Below are positions 26,845 to 35,911 of a DNA stretch of 50,006 bases, piece by piece. A program made the translations under genes and the position numbers. The DNA is taken from the NCBI RefSeq assembly GCF_000425345.1, contig NZ_AUDG01000031.1, positions 1 through 50,006 on the forward strand. The letters are read 5' to 3'. Within the stretch, counting starts at the first letter, position 1; each line of letters opens with the position of its first letter. The notes under the pieces are model-generated. The model had not been told where the DNA came from. It saw nothing but the letters and a program-made list of their open reading frames with translations, and did not search any database. Source of the DNA: Rheinheimera baltica DSM 14885 (GTDB lineage: Bacteria; Pseudomonadota; Gammaproteobacteria; Enterobacterales; Alteromonadaceae).

Positions 26845-29664
26845 TTACGCCGGTGCGATAGGCGTAAATAACTGCTGCCAGACCTTTTCAACTTGCTGCT
26901 TGGCGCTTTGCAGGCTATCAAGTGACGGTAAGGTTGCCGGTGCCAATGTTTGTCGATGTCCAGCCCCGCGCAATAGTTGATACGCCTGCTGCAATTGTTG
27001 CATTTGGTCTTCTGCTAACAGACCATGTTTAGCCGCAGCTGCCAAAATACGAATATTGTCACTGTATTGGTAAAGAGCAGCATCTTCTGCTGCGTAAGCC
27101 AACACCAGATACTGACTAATAAACTCTAAATCAACAATTCCGCCAACACTGTGTTTCGGATCATTAGCGTCAAGCCCGTGGTGTTGCCGCAATTTATCGC
27201 GCATTTCTACCACATCTTGGCGCAACTTAGCTAATGGCCTTGGCAAACTTAATACCTGTTGGCGGATCTGCGTAAAACGCTGTTGCAATGCCTGACTGCC
27301 ATAAATTGCTCTGGCGCGAACTAACGCTTGATGCTCCCACGTCCAGGCTTCTTGCTGCAAATACTGGCTATAGGTTTCAATATTAATCGCCAGCAAACCA
27401 GAATTGCCCGATGGCCGCAATCGGGTGTCAATGTCATAGAGCACGCCACTGTTGGTACGGGTGGTACAAAGATGCAGTACACGTTGTACCAGCTTTAAAT
27501 AAAACTGTTTAGAATCAATAGGCCGTTCACCACCGGTTGACGCTTGGCTGTCGCAATTATGCACAAACACCAAATCCAAATCAGAGCCATAGCCCAGCTC
27601 TAAACCACCGAGCTTGCCATAGGCCAGCACAGCTAATCCTTTGTCGTCGGCAGAAGCATTCGCAGGTTCACCGTAACGTGCACTCATTTGCTGCCAGGCC
27701 AGCTCGACAACCTGCGCCATTATAACCTCTGCCAGCCAGGTAAGATGATCACTCACTTTCATTAGCGGTAACACGCCACTAATATCGGCGGCGGCGATAC
27801 GTAACTGCTGCGCTTGTTTATACTGCCGCAACGTTTCCATCAATAATTCTAAGTCGTCAGCACTAACCCGCAGCAGAAGCTGCCGAAGCCGGTCATGATA
27901 GTCAGCTTTGGTGGCTACCTGATAAAGTTGCGCCGGGTCAATAAGTTCATCCAACAACATAGGGTAGCGTGCTAGCTGCTCTGCCAACCAACCACTTTGG
28001 TTGCACAGTAACACCAGCTGTTGCAGCGCATCGCTATTCTCAAACAGCAATTCCAAATACGCTGTACGGGTAACAATTTGCTTAAATACTCCCAACACCC
28101 GGGCTAAAACGGTAGGTTGCGCTTGTTGCTGTTGCAACATATGCAGCAGCAGCGGGATTAGCTTAGCCAGAAAGTCACGGCCACGTGGGCCAACGCTGCG
28201 CTTTTGGCAGTCTTGTTTAAACTGCTGCAGTTGCTCTATAAGGATTTTGCCCTGCTCAAGCGTCAACCAATCTAGCTGGCTGGCTAATTCATCTGCGCTT
28301 TGCTCACTGTCCCAAATCAATTTACCCAGAGTAATTTCCTGCTGGTCGGGGTCCTCACCGTTGTCGATAACAAGTTTAAATTGCTGATGTACTCTTGCCA
28401 TAGCGGTATCAACCTGCTGCTGTAACGTCGCCCAGCTAACAAGGTTTAGTGCAGACAGCAGTTGTGCCTGTAACAACGGCTCTTGCGGCAGGGTTTGAGT
28501 TTGTTGATCGTCTATCCCCTGCAGTGCTTGTTCTACAGTGCGCAGCCACAAATAATCGTCGCGTAACTCATCCGCCTGCTGTGTAGTCAGAATGTGTTCT
28601 GCCGACAATACGGTTAGTGCTTTGAGTAGCGACGGTTGTTGCATTGCCGGAATACGGCCACCACGGATCAACTGCAAGGTTTGCACGATAAATTCAACTT
28701 CGCGAATGCCCCCGATACCCAGCTTAATATTGTCACGCCGGTTTAAACGCCGGTTTTCCTGTTCTATTTGCTGCTTCATTCGTCGCAACGATTCAATTGC
28801 TGAGAAATCGATATAACGACGATAAATGAAGGGTTTAAGCAGTTTTTTTAATTCGTCACTGTGTTCGCCATCCGGGTTTAATACCCGGGCTTTTAACATG
28901 GCGTAGCGTTCCCACTCCCGCCCTTGCTCCTGATAGTAATCTTCCATCGCAGCAAAACTCAGCACCAAAGGGCCGCTGTCGCCAAAAGGCCTTAAACGCA
29001 TATCTACCCGGTAGACAAAACCGTCAGCGGTGACCTGGTGCAACGCGGCAATCAGCTTTTGCCCTAGCTTAGTAAAAAACTGCTGGTGCTCGGTACTACG
29101 CCGTCCACCTTGCGTTTCTCCATTAGCCGGGTAGGTAAATATCAGATCGATATCAGAGGAAAAATTAAGCTCGCCGCCGCCCAGCTTACCCATGCCTAAA
29201 ATTAATAGCGGCATTGGCTTACCCTGCTCGTCCAGCGGAGTGCCCCACTGTTGCGACAATTGCTGGTACGCCCATTGATAAGCGGCATTAATCAAGCGGT
29301 CAGCTAATTGCGAAACATAATGCAAACTGGCACTAATGTCGTGTAAGTGCAAAATATCCGCCGCCAAAATACGGCATAACTGCGCACTGCGAAAACGTCG
29401 CAGCACCGCAAAAACTTCTGTTTCAGGGAGTAAATTTAAGTCAATTTCCAGCGCGGCATTGCTTTGTAACGCAGACGCGAGTGAAGACGGGGCGCAAAAC
29501 TCAACAAGTAATTCTGGTTGCTGCTGCAAGGTGCGGCCAATAAAACTACTGGCACTGAGCAACCGGGTTAGCTGCTGTTGCTGCGCATCCGACAGTAAGG
29601 TGAGATCAAAACGACTGCTAATCTGTAACAGGTACGCCGACATAACAACATTGTATGAACTCAT
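26845..29664 (-). CDS. glnE: Glutamine synthetase adenylyltransferase / deadenylylase
   Basis: 939 residues. It adds AMP to, and removes it from, glutamine synthetase according to nitrogen state as relayed by PII proteins. Two nucleotidyltransferase halves are present: the N-terminal adenylyl-removing half with GMGKLGGGELNFSSDIDL (near 155) and the C-terminal adenylylating half with AYGKLGGLELGYGSDLDL (near 670), joined by a helical middle region. The start ATG has GGAG six bases ahead. It follows the ygiF homologue by 13 bases, as in E. coli. It faces the TcpQ-like gene tail to tail with 24 bases between. Confidence 0.96.
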   Translation of the reverse strand: MSSYNVVMSAYLLQISSRFDLTLLSDAQQQQLTRLLSASSFIGRTLQQQPELLVEFCAPSSLASALQSNAALEIDLNLLPETEVFAVLRRFRSAQLCRILAADILHLHDISASLHYVSQLADRLINAAYQWAYQQLSQQWGTPLDEQGKPMPLLILGMGKLGGGELNFSSDIDLIFTYPANGETQGGRRSTEHQQFFTKLGQKLIAALHQVTADGFVYRVDMRLRPFGDSGPLVLSFAAMEDYYQEQGREWERYAMLKARVLNPDGEHSDELKKLLKPFIYRRYIDFSAIESLRRMKQQIEQENRRLNRRDNIKLGIGGIREVEFIVQTLQLIRGGRIPAMQQPSLLKALTVLSAEHILTTQQADELRDDYLWLRTVEQALQGIDDQQTQTLPQEPLLQAQLLSALNLVSWATLQQQVDTAMARVHQQFKLVIDNGEDPDQQEITLGKLIWDSEQSADELASQLDWLTLEQGKILIEQLQQFKQDCQKRSVGPRGRDFLAKLIPLLLHMLQQQQAQPTVLARVLGVFKQIVTRTAYLELLFENSDALQQLVLLCNQSGWLAEQLARYPMLLDELIDPAQLYQVATKADYHDRLRQLLLRVSADDLELLMETLRQYKQAQQLRIAAADISGVLPLMKVSDHLTWLAEVIMAQVVELAWQQMSARYGEPANASADDKGLAVLAYGKLGGLELGYGSDLDLVFVHNCDSQASTGGERPIDSKQFYLKLVQRVLHLCTTRTNSGVLYDIDTRLRPSGNSGLLAINIETYSQYLQQEAWTWEHQALVRARAIYGSQALQQRFTQIRQQVLSLPRPLAKLRQDVVEMRDKLRQHHGLDANDPKHSVGGIVDLEFISQYLVLAYAAEDAALYQYSDNIRILAAAAKHGLLAEDQMQQLQQAYQLLRGAGHRQTLAPATLPSLDSLQSAKQQVEKVWQQLFTPIAPA

Positions 29665-29677
29665 TCCTCACTCCGGT

Positions 29678-30580
29678 TCAGGCATTGCGATAAAGGTATT
29701 CAGATAATGCCAGTAACCACAAATTATAGTCTTTGCGGTCAAACACTCTTGTTCCGGTAGCAAGTTCATTGGCAAACTTTACTGCCTGGATGTGCAATGG
29801 ACGCAGTGCCACAACAGGTTGCAGCAATGCAGCCAGCACCGTTAGTGCCAATATAGCTGCATCCAGTGCTTTTTGCTCAGCATGCTGTTCATAGCATGCC
29901 TCGGCTTGCTGCAAAGTCTGAATTTGCGCTAATAAAGTATCCTCGGCTACCACAGGCAAAGGGATAGCTTGCTTAGCCGCCAGTCGATAACCCCGCGCGG
30001 CTTTACTCTGCCACCCGGTGCGTAAAGGCAGTTGTTGCAACAGGATACGCGCCATCGTAAACACATTTAGGGCGTTTCCGCTAACAAGCTCAATTTCTAA
30101 TTCAGCAATAATCTGCTGCTGTGTACCGGCAATAACCTTACCTTGGTCGTAAACCAGCTCAACAATGCTGCCATCACTGCACAACAAGCGCCAACTTTGT
30201 CGGCTAAAGTCGGTGCGAAAAAGCTCGGTTAGTTGTTGCTGTAGCGCCATAACGTCGGTGCCACTTGGCCAGATTTCGTCAGGGAAATGGCCAAGTACCG
30301 GCTCCACGCTGGCACAAGGCACATTGTATTCCGGCCGCATTTGCATAGCGCCATGCTGCGTACCTGCCAGCTTTATGGTTTGTTCGTACTGGCCGCGCTT
30401 TAAACGGCTGCGCAGCCCCATATCATGCTGACGAAACCATTTTTCGGCCGTATCAAAATACGCATTAAGTAAAGTAGCCGTATCGCTGCTTTGCACTAAC
30501 CCTAGTTGAGGTAGTGCGGTAATAAATTGTGTTAAATGCGCTGGGTCCATTAAAAACTTCAGCTCAAGTTCAGTACTCAT
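29678..30580 (-). CDS. ygiF: Inorganic triphosphatase, CYTH domain (YgiF)
   Basis: 300 residues. The YgiF family hydrolyses tripolyphosphate in a beta-barrel tunnel. The CYTH signature ELELKF is at residues 4-9, followed by NAYFDT (39), LRSRLKRG (near 56), QTIK (near 67), AELEIELVSG (near 156) and KAARGYRLA (near 194), all tunnel-lining patterns. The E. coli protein is about 430 residues with a full CHAD domain after the CYTH; here only about 90 residues follow (ending RVFDRKDYNLWLLALSEYL), so the CHAD part is short or degenerate. It is cotranscribed with glnE. Confidence 0.9.
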   Translation of the reverse strand: MSTELELKFLMDPAHLTQFITALPQLGLVQSSDTATLLNAYFDTAEKWFRQHDMGLRSRLKRGQYEQTIKLAGTQHGAMQMRPEYNVPCASVEPVLGHFPDEIWPSGTDVMALQQQLTELFRTDFSRQSWRLLCSDGSIVELVYDQGKVIAGTQQQIIAELEIELVSGNALNVFTMARILLQQLPLRTGWQSKAARGYRLAAKQAIPLPVVAEDTLLAQIQTLQQAEACYEQHAEQKALDAAILALTVLAALLQPVVALRPLHIQAVKFANELATGTRVFDRKDYNLWLLALSEYLYRNA

Positions 30581-30634
30581 CTGCTACTCTGTTTGCTATG
30601 GCGGGCGCCGCACGGCGCGTGACCGTATTAAACC

Positions 30635-30663
30635 TTGTCAATTGCCGCGCAACTCCCTATCAT
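30635..30663 (+). promoter_or_regulatory. Predicted sigma70 promoter of ygiM
   Basis: TTGTCA, 17 bases, TATCAT; transcription would begin near 30670, about 45 bases before the ygiM ATG. It lies in the divergent gap between ygiF and ygiM. Confidence 0.6.
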
Positions 30664-30713
30664 CCAAGGTGTTGGCTGCAAAGCTGTTTTATAAAAATAA
30701 GCTCAGGATACCT

Positions 30714-31319
30714 ATGTTCAGATTAATTAAAAGCACCTTACTGGTATTATTTTCTACATGCTGGTTAAGCCTTTCCACTTCGGCTGTCGCACAGGCAGAA
30801 ACCAAACCCGCTTTTATCAGTGATGCTTTATTTGTTTATCTTCATTCTGGCCCAAGTAACCAGTACCGTATTGTTGGTACCTTAAACGCAGGTCAAAGTG
30901 TTACCTATTTAGGTGAAGATGCTGATACTGGCTATGCTCAGATACAGTTTGAAGACAATAAAACCGGCTGGTTGCCAAAAGAATATGTTACCTATACACC
31001 AGGTTTAGTGTATCAGCTGGAGCAGCTTAAAACGGAATATGCTAACCACAATGAAACCGTGCAAGCCCTGCAGCAACAGCGCGACCAGTTAAATAGCGAA
31101 CTTAATCAGGCTGTTGCAGAACGTAAGAACGCACAAGACCAACTTGAGCAAGCCAACCGTGCTTATGAGCAACTAAAAGTTCAGGTTGAAGCAACCCAAA
31201 CGTCCGTTTGGCAAAAACCCATGGTACTGGGTTCTTTGATACTACTTGCCGGCCTCATTTTTGGGTTAGTGTTACCTTTAATCATGCCCAAACGTCGCAA
31301 TAGCGAGCGTTGGATGTAA
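30714..31319 (+). CDS. ygiM: TIGR04211-type SH3 domain membrane protein YgiM
   Basis: 201 residues. A signal peptide or anchor (about 1-28) leads to a bacterial SH3 domain (about 32-97: ISDALFVYLHSGPSNQYRIV, then GWLPKEYVT), a coiled coil rich in E/Q (about 105-165) and a C-terminal transmembrane helix (about 172-192) with a short basic tail. Homologues are inner-membrane proteins of unknown detailed role, probably sensing or binding the cell wall. I chose ATG 30714, with AGGA five bases ahead; an ATG frame at 30642 would put 24 residues before the signal peptide and overlaps the predicted promoter. Its neighbour ygiF/glnE divergence is conserved. Confidence 0.87.
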   Translation: MFRLIKSTLLVLFSTCWLSLSTSAVAQAETKPAFISDALFVYLHSGPSNQYRIVGTLNAGQSVTYLGEDADTGYAQIQFEDNKTGWLPKEYVTYTPGLVYQLEQLKTEYANHNETVQALQQQRDQLNSELNQAVAERKNAQDQLEQANRAYEQLKVQVEATQTSVWQKPMVLGSLILLAGLIFGLVLPLIMPKRRNSERWM

Positions 31320-31325
31320 TCTGCT

Positions 31326-31832
31326 TTAGCCCGCTGCTGGCGGGCTATCTGCTGCTTTAAGCGGTAATCCGCGGTCATTTTTTACTTGCTCTATCACCAC
31401 GTAAGTATGTGTTTGTGCAACACCGGGTAAGTCGACAATCAACGCCAGAATATTCCGATAGGCATCCATATTGGGTAGCCGCAGTTTCAATAAATAATCA
31501 AAGCCACCTGCCACCATATGGCATTCTGCAACCTGCGGGATTTGCACCACCGCATCGCGAAACTGATCAAATACTTCACTGGTGGTTCTGTCCAGCGTAA
31601 CCTGTATAAAAGCGGCAGTGCCAAAACCTAACTTGGCGGCATTAAGCCTGGCACCAAAGCCATCAATGTAACCTTCTTTTTCCAGCCGTTTAACCCGGTC
31701 GATACATGGACTGGCACTTAAATTTACCTTTTTTGCCAGGTCGACATTGGCAATTCGGCCATCACGCTGCAAGGTATCAAGAATACTGATATCGATCCGG
31801 TCCAGCGCTTTACTTTTCAGAGGTATATTCAT
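31326..31832 (-). CDS. Lrp/AsnC-family regulator, probable PutR
   Basis: 168 residues. A helix-turn-helix at about 12-60 (LDTLQRDGRIANVDLAKKVN, then SPCIDRVKRLEKEGYIDG) is followed by the RAM effector domain (about 68-150, with GGFDYLLKLRLPNMDAY). It is divergent from putA, with a perfect inverted repeat in the gap. In many bacteria a proline-responsive Lrp-type activator (PutR) is placed just so, and this putA lacks its own DNA-binding domain, so a proline sensor role is likely. The last codons (SPPAAG) are written in the left arm and loop of the shared terminator hairpin. Confidence 0.88.
   Translation of the reverse strand: MNIPLKSKALDRIDISILDTLQRDGRIANVDLAKKVNLSASPCIDRVKRLEKEGYIDGFGARLNAAKLGFGTAAFIQVTLDRTTSEVFDQFRDAVVQIPQVAECHMVAGGFDYLLKLRLPNMDAYRNILALIVDLPGVAQTHTYVVIEQVKNDRGLPLKAADSPPAAG
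31327..31347. terminator. Shared terminator of ygiM and the Lrp-type gene
   Basis: TAGCCCGC and GCGGGCTA with a TGCTG loop. It lies seven bases after the ygiM stop and covers the last codons of the convergent regulator gene, serving ygiM and possibly both. Confidence 0.65.
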
Positions 31833-31859
31833 TGCAGCTACTTTTCTGGTTTAGTGTGA

Positions 31860-31893
31860 TTTTGTCAGAATTATATAGGGTTATATGACAAAA
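31860..31893. promoter_or_regulatory. Inverted-repeat operator between lrp-type gene and putA
   Basis: TTTTGTCA and TGACAAAA face each other with 18 AT-rich bases between. The right arm runs into a putA promoter candidate (TTATAT at 31881, 17 bases, TATACT at 31904). The centre-to-centre spacing of the arms is about two and a half DNA turns. It is a strong candidate binding site for the adjacent Lrp-type protein. Confidence 0.65.
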
Positions 31894-31964
31894 ATAACCA
31901 CCCTATACTGCAGACATTTGAATAAAATGCCGCTCTCTTAATTGTTGTCAGGAAGCTTACTGCC

Positions 31965-34900
31965 ATGTTGTATAACGGTTCCCTGGTTGCTACTCAACCG
32001 CTGCGTCAAACCATTCGTAACTACTATCGTGCTGATGAAGATAAAGTACTGGAATTTCTTTTACCCCAAGCCGATATCGGTGTTAACGCGCGCAGCCGCG
32101 CCTGGGAGAGAGCTCGCCAGTTAGTGCTAACTATCCGTCAAGCCCAAGTAGGTAAAGGCGGTGTAGACGCACTACTTAATGAATTCTCACTGTCTACTGA
32201 AGAAGGTTTGGTACTGATGTGCCTGGCCGAAGCGCTGTTGCGGGTACCGGATAAAACCACCGCTGACAGGTTGATCCGCGACAAACTATCGCAAGGTGAC
32301 TGGAGTTCGCACCTGGGTAACAGTAGCTCTGTTTTTGTTAATGCTTCCGCTTGGGGCTTGCTGCTTACCGGTAAACTGGTGAACTACTCCGATGAGCAAA
32401 AAAGACAGCAATTTGGTTTATTAAAACGCACCTGTGGCCGTTTAGGTGAACCCGTTATACGCCAAGCGGTGCGTTACGCCATGCAAATTATGGGCGCGCA
32501 GTTTGTTATGGGCACGACTATCAGCGCAGCGCTGGAACGCGCCACTGACATGGAAAGTAAAGGCTTCCGCTATTCTTACGATATGCTGGGCGAAGGCGCC
32601 CGCACGATGGCGGATGCAGACCGTTATTTTGATAGTTATATGCGTGCCATCGATACCATTGGTAAAGCGGCAAAAGGCCGAGGCCCGTTTAATAGTCCGG
32701 GTATTTCGGTAAAATTATCGGCTATCCATCCACGATATGAATTTAGCCACCGTGATCGCGTAATGGAAGAATTGATACCGCGTGTAAAACAACTGGCACT
32801 GGCTGCCAAAGCCTATGATATTGGCTTTACTATTGATGCCGAAGAGGCTGACCGACTGGATATTTCGCTGGACATTATTGAAGCCGTTTTTAGCGATCCA
32901 GCACTTGATGGCTGGGAAGGCTTTGGTCTGGCGGTACAAGCTTACCAAAAACGGGGTATCCATGTTATTGAATGGCTGCGCGAACTCACGGTAAAAGTAG
33001 GCCGTAAAATGATGGTGCGGTTGGTCAAAGGCGCCTACTGGGATACCGAAATTAAAGTAAGCCAGCTTGAGGGCTTTAACGATTTTCCGGTGTTTAGCCG
33101 CAAACCTGCTACTGATGTGTCGTATCAAGCCTGCGCCAAAAAAATGCTTAACTACCGTGACAGCATCTACCCGCAGTTTGCCACCCATAACGCTTACACT
33201 GTTGCGACCATTATGGAAATGACTAAAGACTATAGCGGTTTTGAGTTCCAGCGTTTACACGGCATGGGGGATGCACTGTACGACGAAATTGTTATCAACG
33301 ATAAAATCCCTTGCCGCATTTATGCTCCGGTTGGCGAGCACTCCGACTTACTGGCTTATTTGGTACGCCGTTTATTAGAAAACGGTGCCAATAGCTCTTT
33401 CGTCAACAACATCGTGGATGAGAGCATTCCGGTAGAGTCTTTACTAAGCGATCCGGTTGAAGTTGTGCGCGGCTGGTCGAAAAAACGTAACCAACAAATC
33501 CCATTACCTGCAAAGCTTTATGGCGCGGAACGGTTAAACTCCAACGGCCTGGATTTAACTGAAATTGATCAGCTGGAACCGGTAAAAGCGGCCATGACGC
33601 AATGGTTTGACGGCATAATACAAAATAACGTACAGCCCAATGCGGTGCCAGTAACCAACCCGGCCAAATTGGATGAAGTAATAGGTTACCTGCAATATGC
33701 CGATGCTGAGCATATGCAACATATTTTAGCCAATGCCGATTCTGCTTTTTTATCATGGGCTGCCACCGATATTGCTGAACGGGCGGCATTGCTGCGCCGT
33801 ATTGGCGATGCGTTAGAAACCCATCGCAATGAACTACTGGCACTTTGCATAAAAGAAGCCGGCAAAACGCTGGGCGATAGCGTTGCCGAAGTCCGTGAGG
33901 CTATTGATTTTTGTCGCTATTATGCTGCACGCGCCGAAGAACTGTTCAGCCAACCACAGCAAGCACGTGGCGTATTTTTATGTATCAGCCCGTGGAATTT
34001 CCCGCTAGCCATATTCTTAGGTCAGGTAGCGGCGGCTATTGTTGTGGGTAATACCGTCGTGGCAAAACCCGCAGAACAAACCAGCCTGATAGCGCTACGC
34101 ACCTTAGAGATTATGCGTGAATGCGGCATGCCTGAGCATGTGGTTCAACTGGTTATTGCCCCAGGCCGTCAAGTTGGCGAGCATATTGTCCCAGATAGTC
34201 GCATTCAGGGGGTAATGTTCACTGGTTCAACAGAAACAGGTTGCTGGATTGCCCGTAAGCTGGCGGAACGCGGCGGCGAACCGGTACCACTTATTGCTGA
34301 AACCGGCGGTCAAAACTGCATGATTGTCGACTCTACGGCTCTGCCTGAGCAAGTGGTGGATGATGTAATTTCTTCCGGTTTTCAAAGTGCCGGCCAGCGC
34401 TGTTCAGCGTTGCGAGTGCTGTTTTTGCAAGAAGACGTAGCCGACAAAATTATTACCATGCTAAAAGGCGCAATGGCCGAGCTGCATGTTGGCGACCCAA
34501 TGTGGCTTAGCACTGACTTAGGCCCGGTAATCGACGCTAAGGCGCACGAGCGTCTGACCAGTCATGTGCAGTACCTGGCCGATAAAGCCACCTTACATTA
34601 CGAATGCAAAATTCCATCAGGCGATCGCCATTATTTTTTCGCACCACGCCTGTATGAAATTGCAGATTTAACCGTACTGGAACGCGAAGTATTTGGCCCT
34701 GTGGTGCACATTATCCGTTTTAAAGCGGACGAGCTGGACAACATTATCAGCCAGATTAATGCCACCGGCTATGGCCTTACCATGGGTGTTCACAGCCGCA
34801 TTGAACAGTTTACCCAGCGTGTGGCCCGCGATATTAAAGCAGGCAATATCTATGTAAACCGTAACATGATTGGCGCAGTCGTCGGAGTACAACCTTTTGG

Positions 34901-35741
34901 CGGCCGCGGTTTATCCGGTACCGGCCCCAAAGCAGGTGGCCCGCTGTATTTAACCCGGTTAGTTAAAGATAATGTAGATGTCTGCTGCGCTGAGCTCAGT
35001 GAGCAAAAGCGCCACCGTTTGCTAAGTGAAACCACCAGCAATGCCGTGGCCTATGCCATGCCAACCGCTGCCGTAGCGCAGCAGCAATGGGCAAGAACTA
35101 ACATTAACCAGCGTACCTCAGTGTTACGCCAGTTTCTGGCATCGTTGGCGTCAAATGCAGTGGTTACTAAACAAGAGCCTGACTTAGAGCAAGTGTTAAC
35201 CCTGGCTCAGCAAAAACTGCAACGGGTAGAACGTGATTTGCAAAAGCCCATAACCTTGCCAGGCCCCACCGGTGAAACCAACGTATTGGTGCTAGACCCA
35301 CGTGGCATATTAGCGCTGGTGCGTGATGATAGCAGTGCTTTTAGTCACTGGCTGTTAGCTATTATTACCGCGCTGGCAGCAGGTAATGCCGTTATTACCG
35401 CCGTGGAAGACACTGATTTAGCAGAAGCTGAAGCGTGCATTAAGGCTTTGCTGTTGGCGGGTATGCCGCAACATTTAGTCGCCGTGGTACGAATAGATTG
35501 CTTAACAACACTGTTAGCGCATCAGGACTTAGCGGGTGCCATGGTCGATGTTAGCAGTGCAGTTAAACCCTTATGTGCAGAGTTACTCGCCGCACGTGAA
35601 GGTGCAATATTGCCGCTAATTACTGCCCCGGCCGGGCCACGTTTATTACAGCGTTTGGTAACCGAAAAAACCATTACCATCAACACCACTGCTGCAGGGG
35701 GGAATGCCTCCCTGATGACAATGGCCGACAACGCGGGCTAG
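31965..35741 (+). CDS. putA: Bifunctional proline dehydrogenase / P5C dehydrogenase
   Basis: 1,258 residues. It oxidises proline to glutamate in two linked steps, passing electrons to the membrane quinone pool and NAD. The FAD-binding proline dehydrogenase barrel is at about 170-470 (ISVKLSAIHPRYEF, MMVRLVKGAYWDTEI, FATHNAYTVATI), and the aldehyde dehydrogenase at about 560-1020 (FTGSTETG, AETGGQN, catalytic Cys813 in SAGQRCSALR). A C-terminal ALDH-like extension (about 1040-1258) closes the substrate tunnel. There is no N-terminal ribbon-helix-helix domain, so it is a type B enzyme without the repressor function of E. coli PutA; regulation falls to the divergent Lrp-type protein. The ATG follows AGGAAG nine bases upstream. 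Confidence 0.96.
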   Translation: MLYNGSLVATQPLRQTIRNYYRADEDKVLEFLLPQADIGVNARSRAWERARQLVLTIRQAQVGKGGVDALLNEFSLSTEEGLVLMCLAEALLRVPDKTTADRLIRDKLSQGDWSSHLGNSSSVFVNASAWGLLLTGKLVNYSDEQKRQQFGLLKRTCGRLGEPVIRQAVRYAMQIMGAQFVMGTTISAALERATDMESKGFRYSYDMLGEGARTMADADRYFDSYMRAIDTIGKAAKGRGPFNSPGISVKLSAIHPRYEFSHRDRVMEELIPRVKQLALAAKAYDIGFTIDAEEADRLDISLDIIEAVFSDPALDGWEGFGLAVQAYQKRGIHVIEWLRELTVKVGRKMMVRLVKGAYWDTEIKVSQLEGFNDFPVFSRKPATDVSYQACAKKMLNYRDSIYPQFATHNAYTVATIMEMTKDYSGFEFQRLHGMGDALYDEIVINDKIPCRIYAPVGEHSDLLAYLVRRLLENGANSSFVNNIVDESIPVESLLSDPVEVVRGWSKKRNQQIPLPAKLYGAERLNSNGLDLTEIDQLEPVKAAMTQWFDGIIQNNVQPNAVPVTNPAKLDEVIGYLQYADAEHMQHILANADSAFLSWAATDIAERAALLRRIGDALETHRNELLALCIKEAGKTLGDSVAEVREAIDFCRYYAARAEELFSQPQQARGVFLCISPWNFPLAIFLGQVAAAIVVGNTVVAKPAEQTSLIALRTLEIMRECGMPEHVVQLVIAPGRQVGEHIVPDSRIQGVMFTGSTETGCWIARKLAERGGEPVPLIAETGGQNCMIVDSTALPEQVVDDVISSGFQSAGQRCSALRVLFLQEDVADKIITMLKGAMAELHVGDPMWLSTDLGPVIDAKAHERLTSHVQYLADKATLHYECKIPSGDRHYFFAPRLYEIADLTVLEREVFGPVVHIIRFKADELDNIISQINATGYGLTMGVHSRIEQFTQRVARDIKAGNIYVNRNMIGAVVGVQPFGGRGLSGTGPKAGGPLYLTRLVKDNVDVCCAELSEQKRHRLLSETTSNAVAYAMPTAAVAQQQWARTNINQRTSVLRQFLASLASNAVVTKQEPDLEQVLTLAQQKLQRVERDLQKPITLPGPTGETNVLVLDPRGILALVRDDSSAFSHWLLAIITALAAGNAVITAVEDTDLAEAEACIKALLLAGMPQHLVAVVRIDCLTTLLAHQDLAGAMVDVSSAVKPLCAELLAAREGAILPLITAPAGPRLLQRLVTEKTITINTTAAGGNASLMTMADNAG

Positions 35742-35764
35742 TACCCTACCCTGCCCAATAAACG

Positions 35765-35790
35765 ATAAAGCCCGCGGCCGCGGGCTTTAT
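35765..35790. terminator. Palindromic terminator after putA
   Basis: ATAAAGCCCGCGG followed directly by its exact complement, 24 bases after the putA stop. T-rich on the outgoing side. Confidence 0.75.
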
Positions 35791-35844
35791 GCTATGGTAT
35801 ACCTCATGCTATCGCAAGATTATGACAAACCACCTCTTTGTTAA

Positions 35845-35872
35845 TTTATGGTTAAGTAGGATGCGTTATAAT
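35845..35872 (+). promoter_or_regulatory. Candidate promoter of the HD-GYP genes
   Basis: A consensus -10 TATAAT (35867-35872) with a weak -35 TTTATG 16 bases upstream. It lies 40 bases ahead of the first HD-GYP start. Confidence 0.45.
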
Positions 35873-35911
35873 TTTCACCTTAGTTTAAAGCGGGAGTAAG
35901 GTTAACAGACA

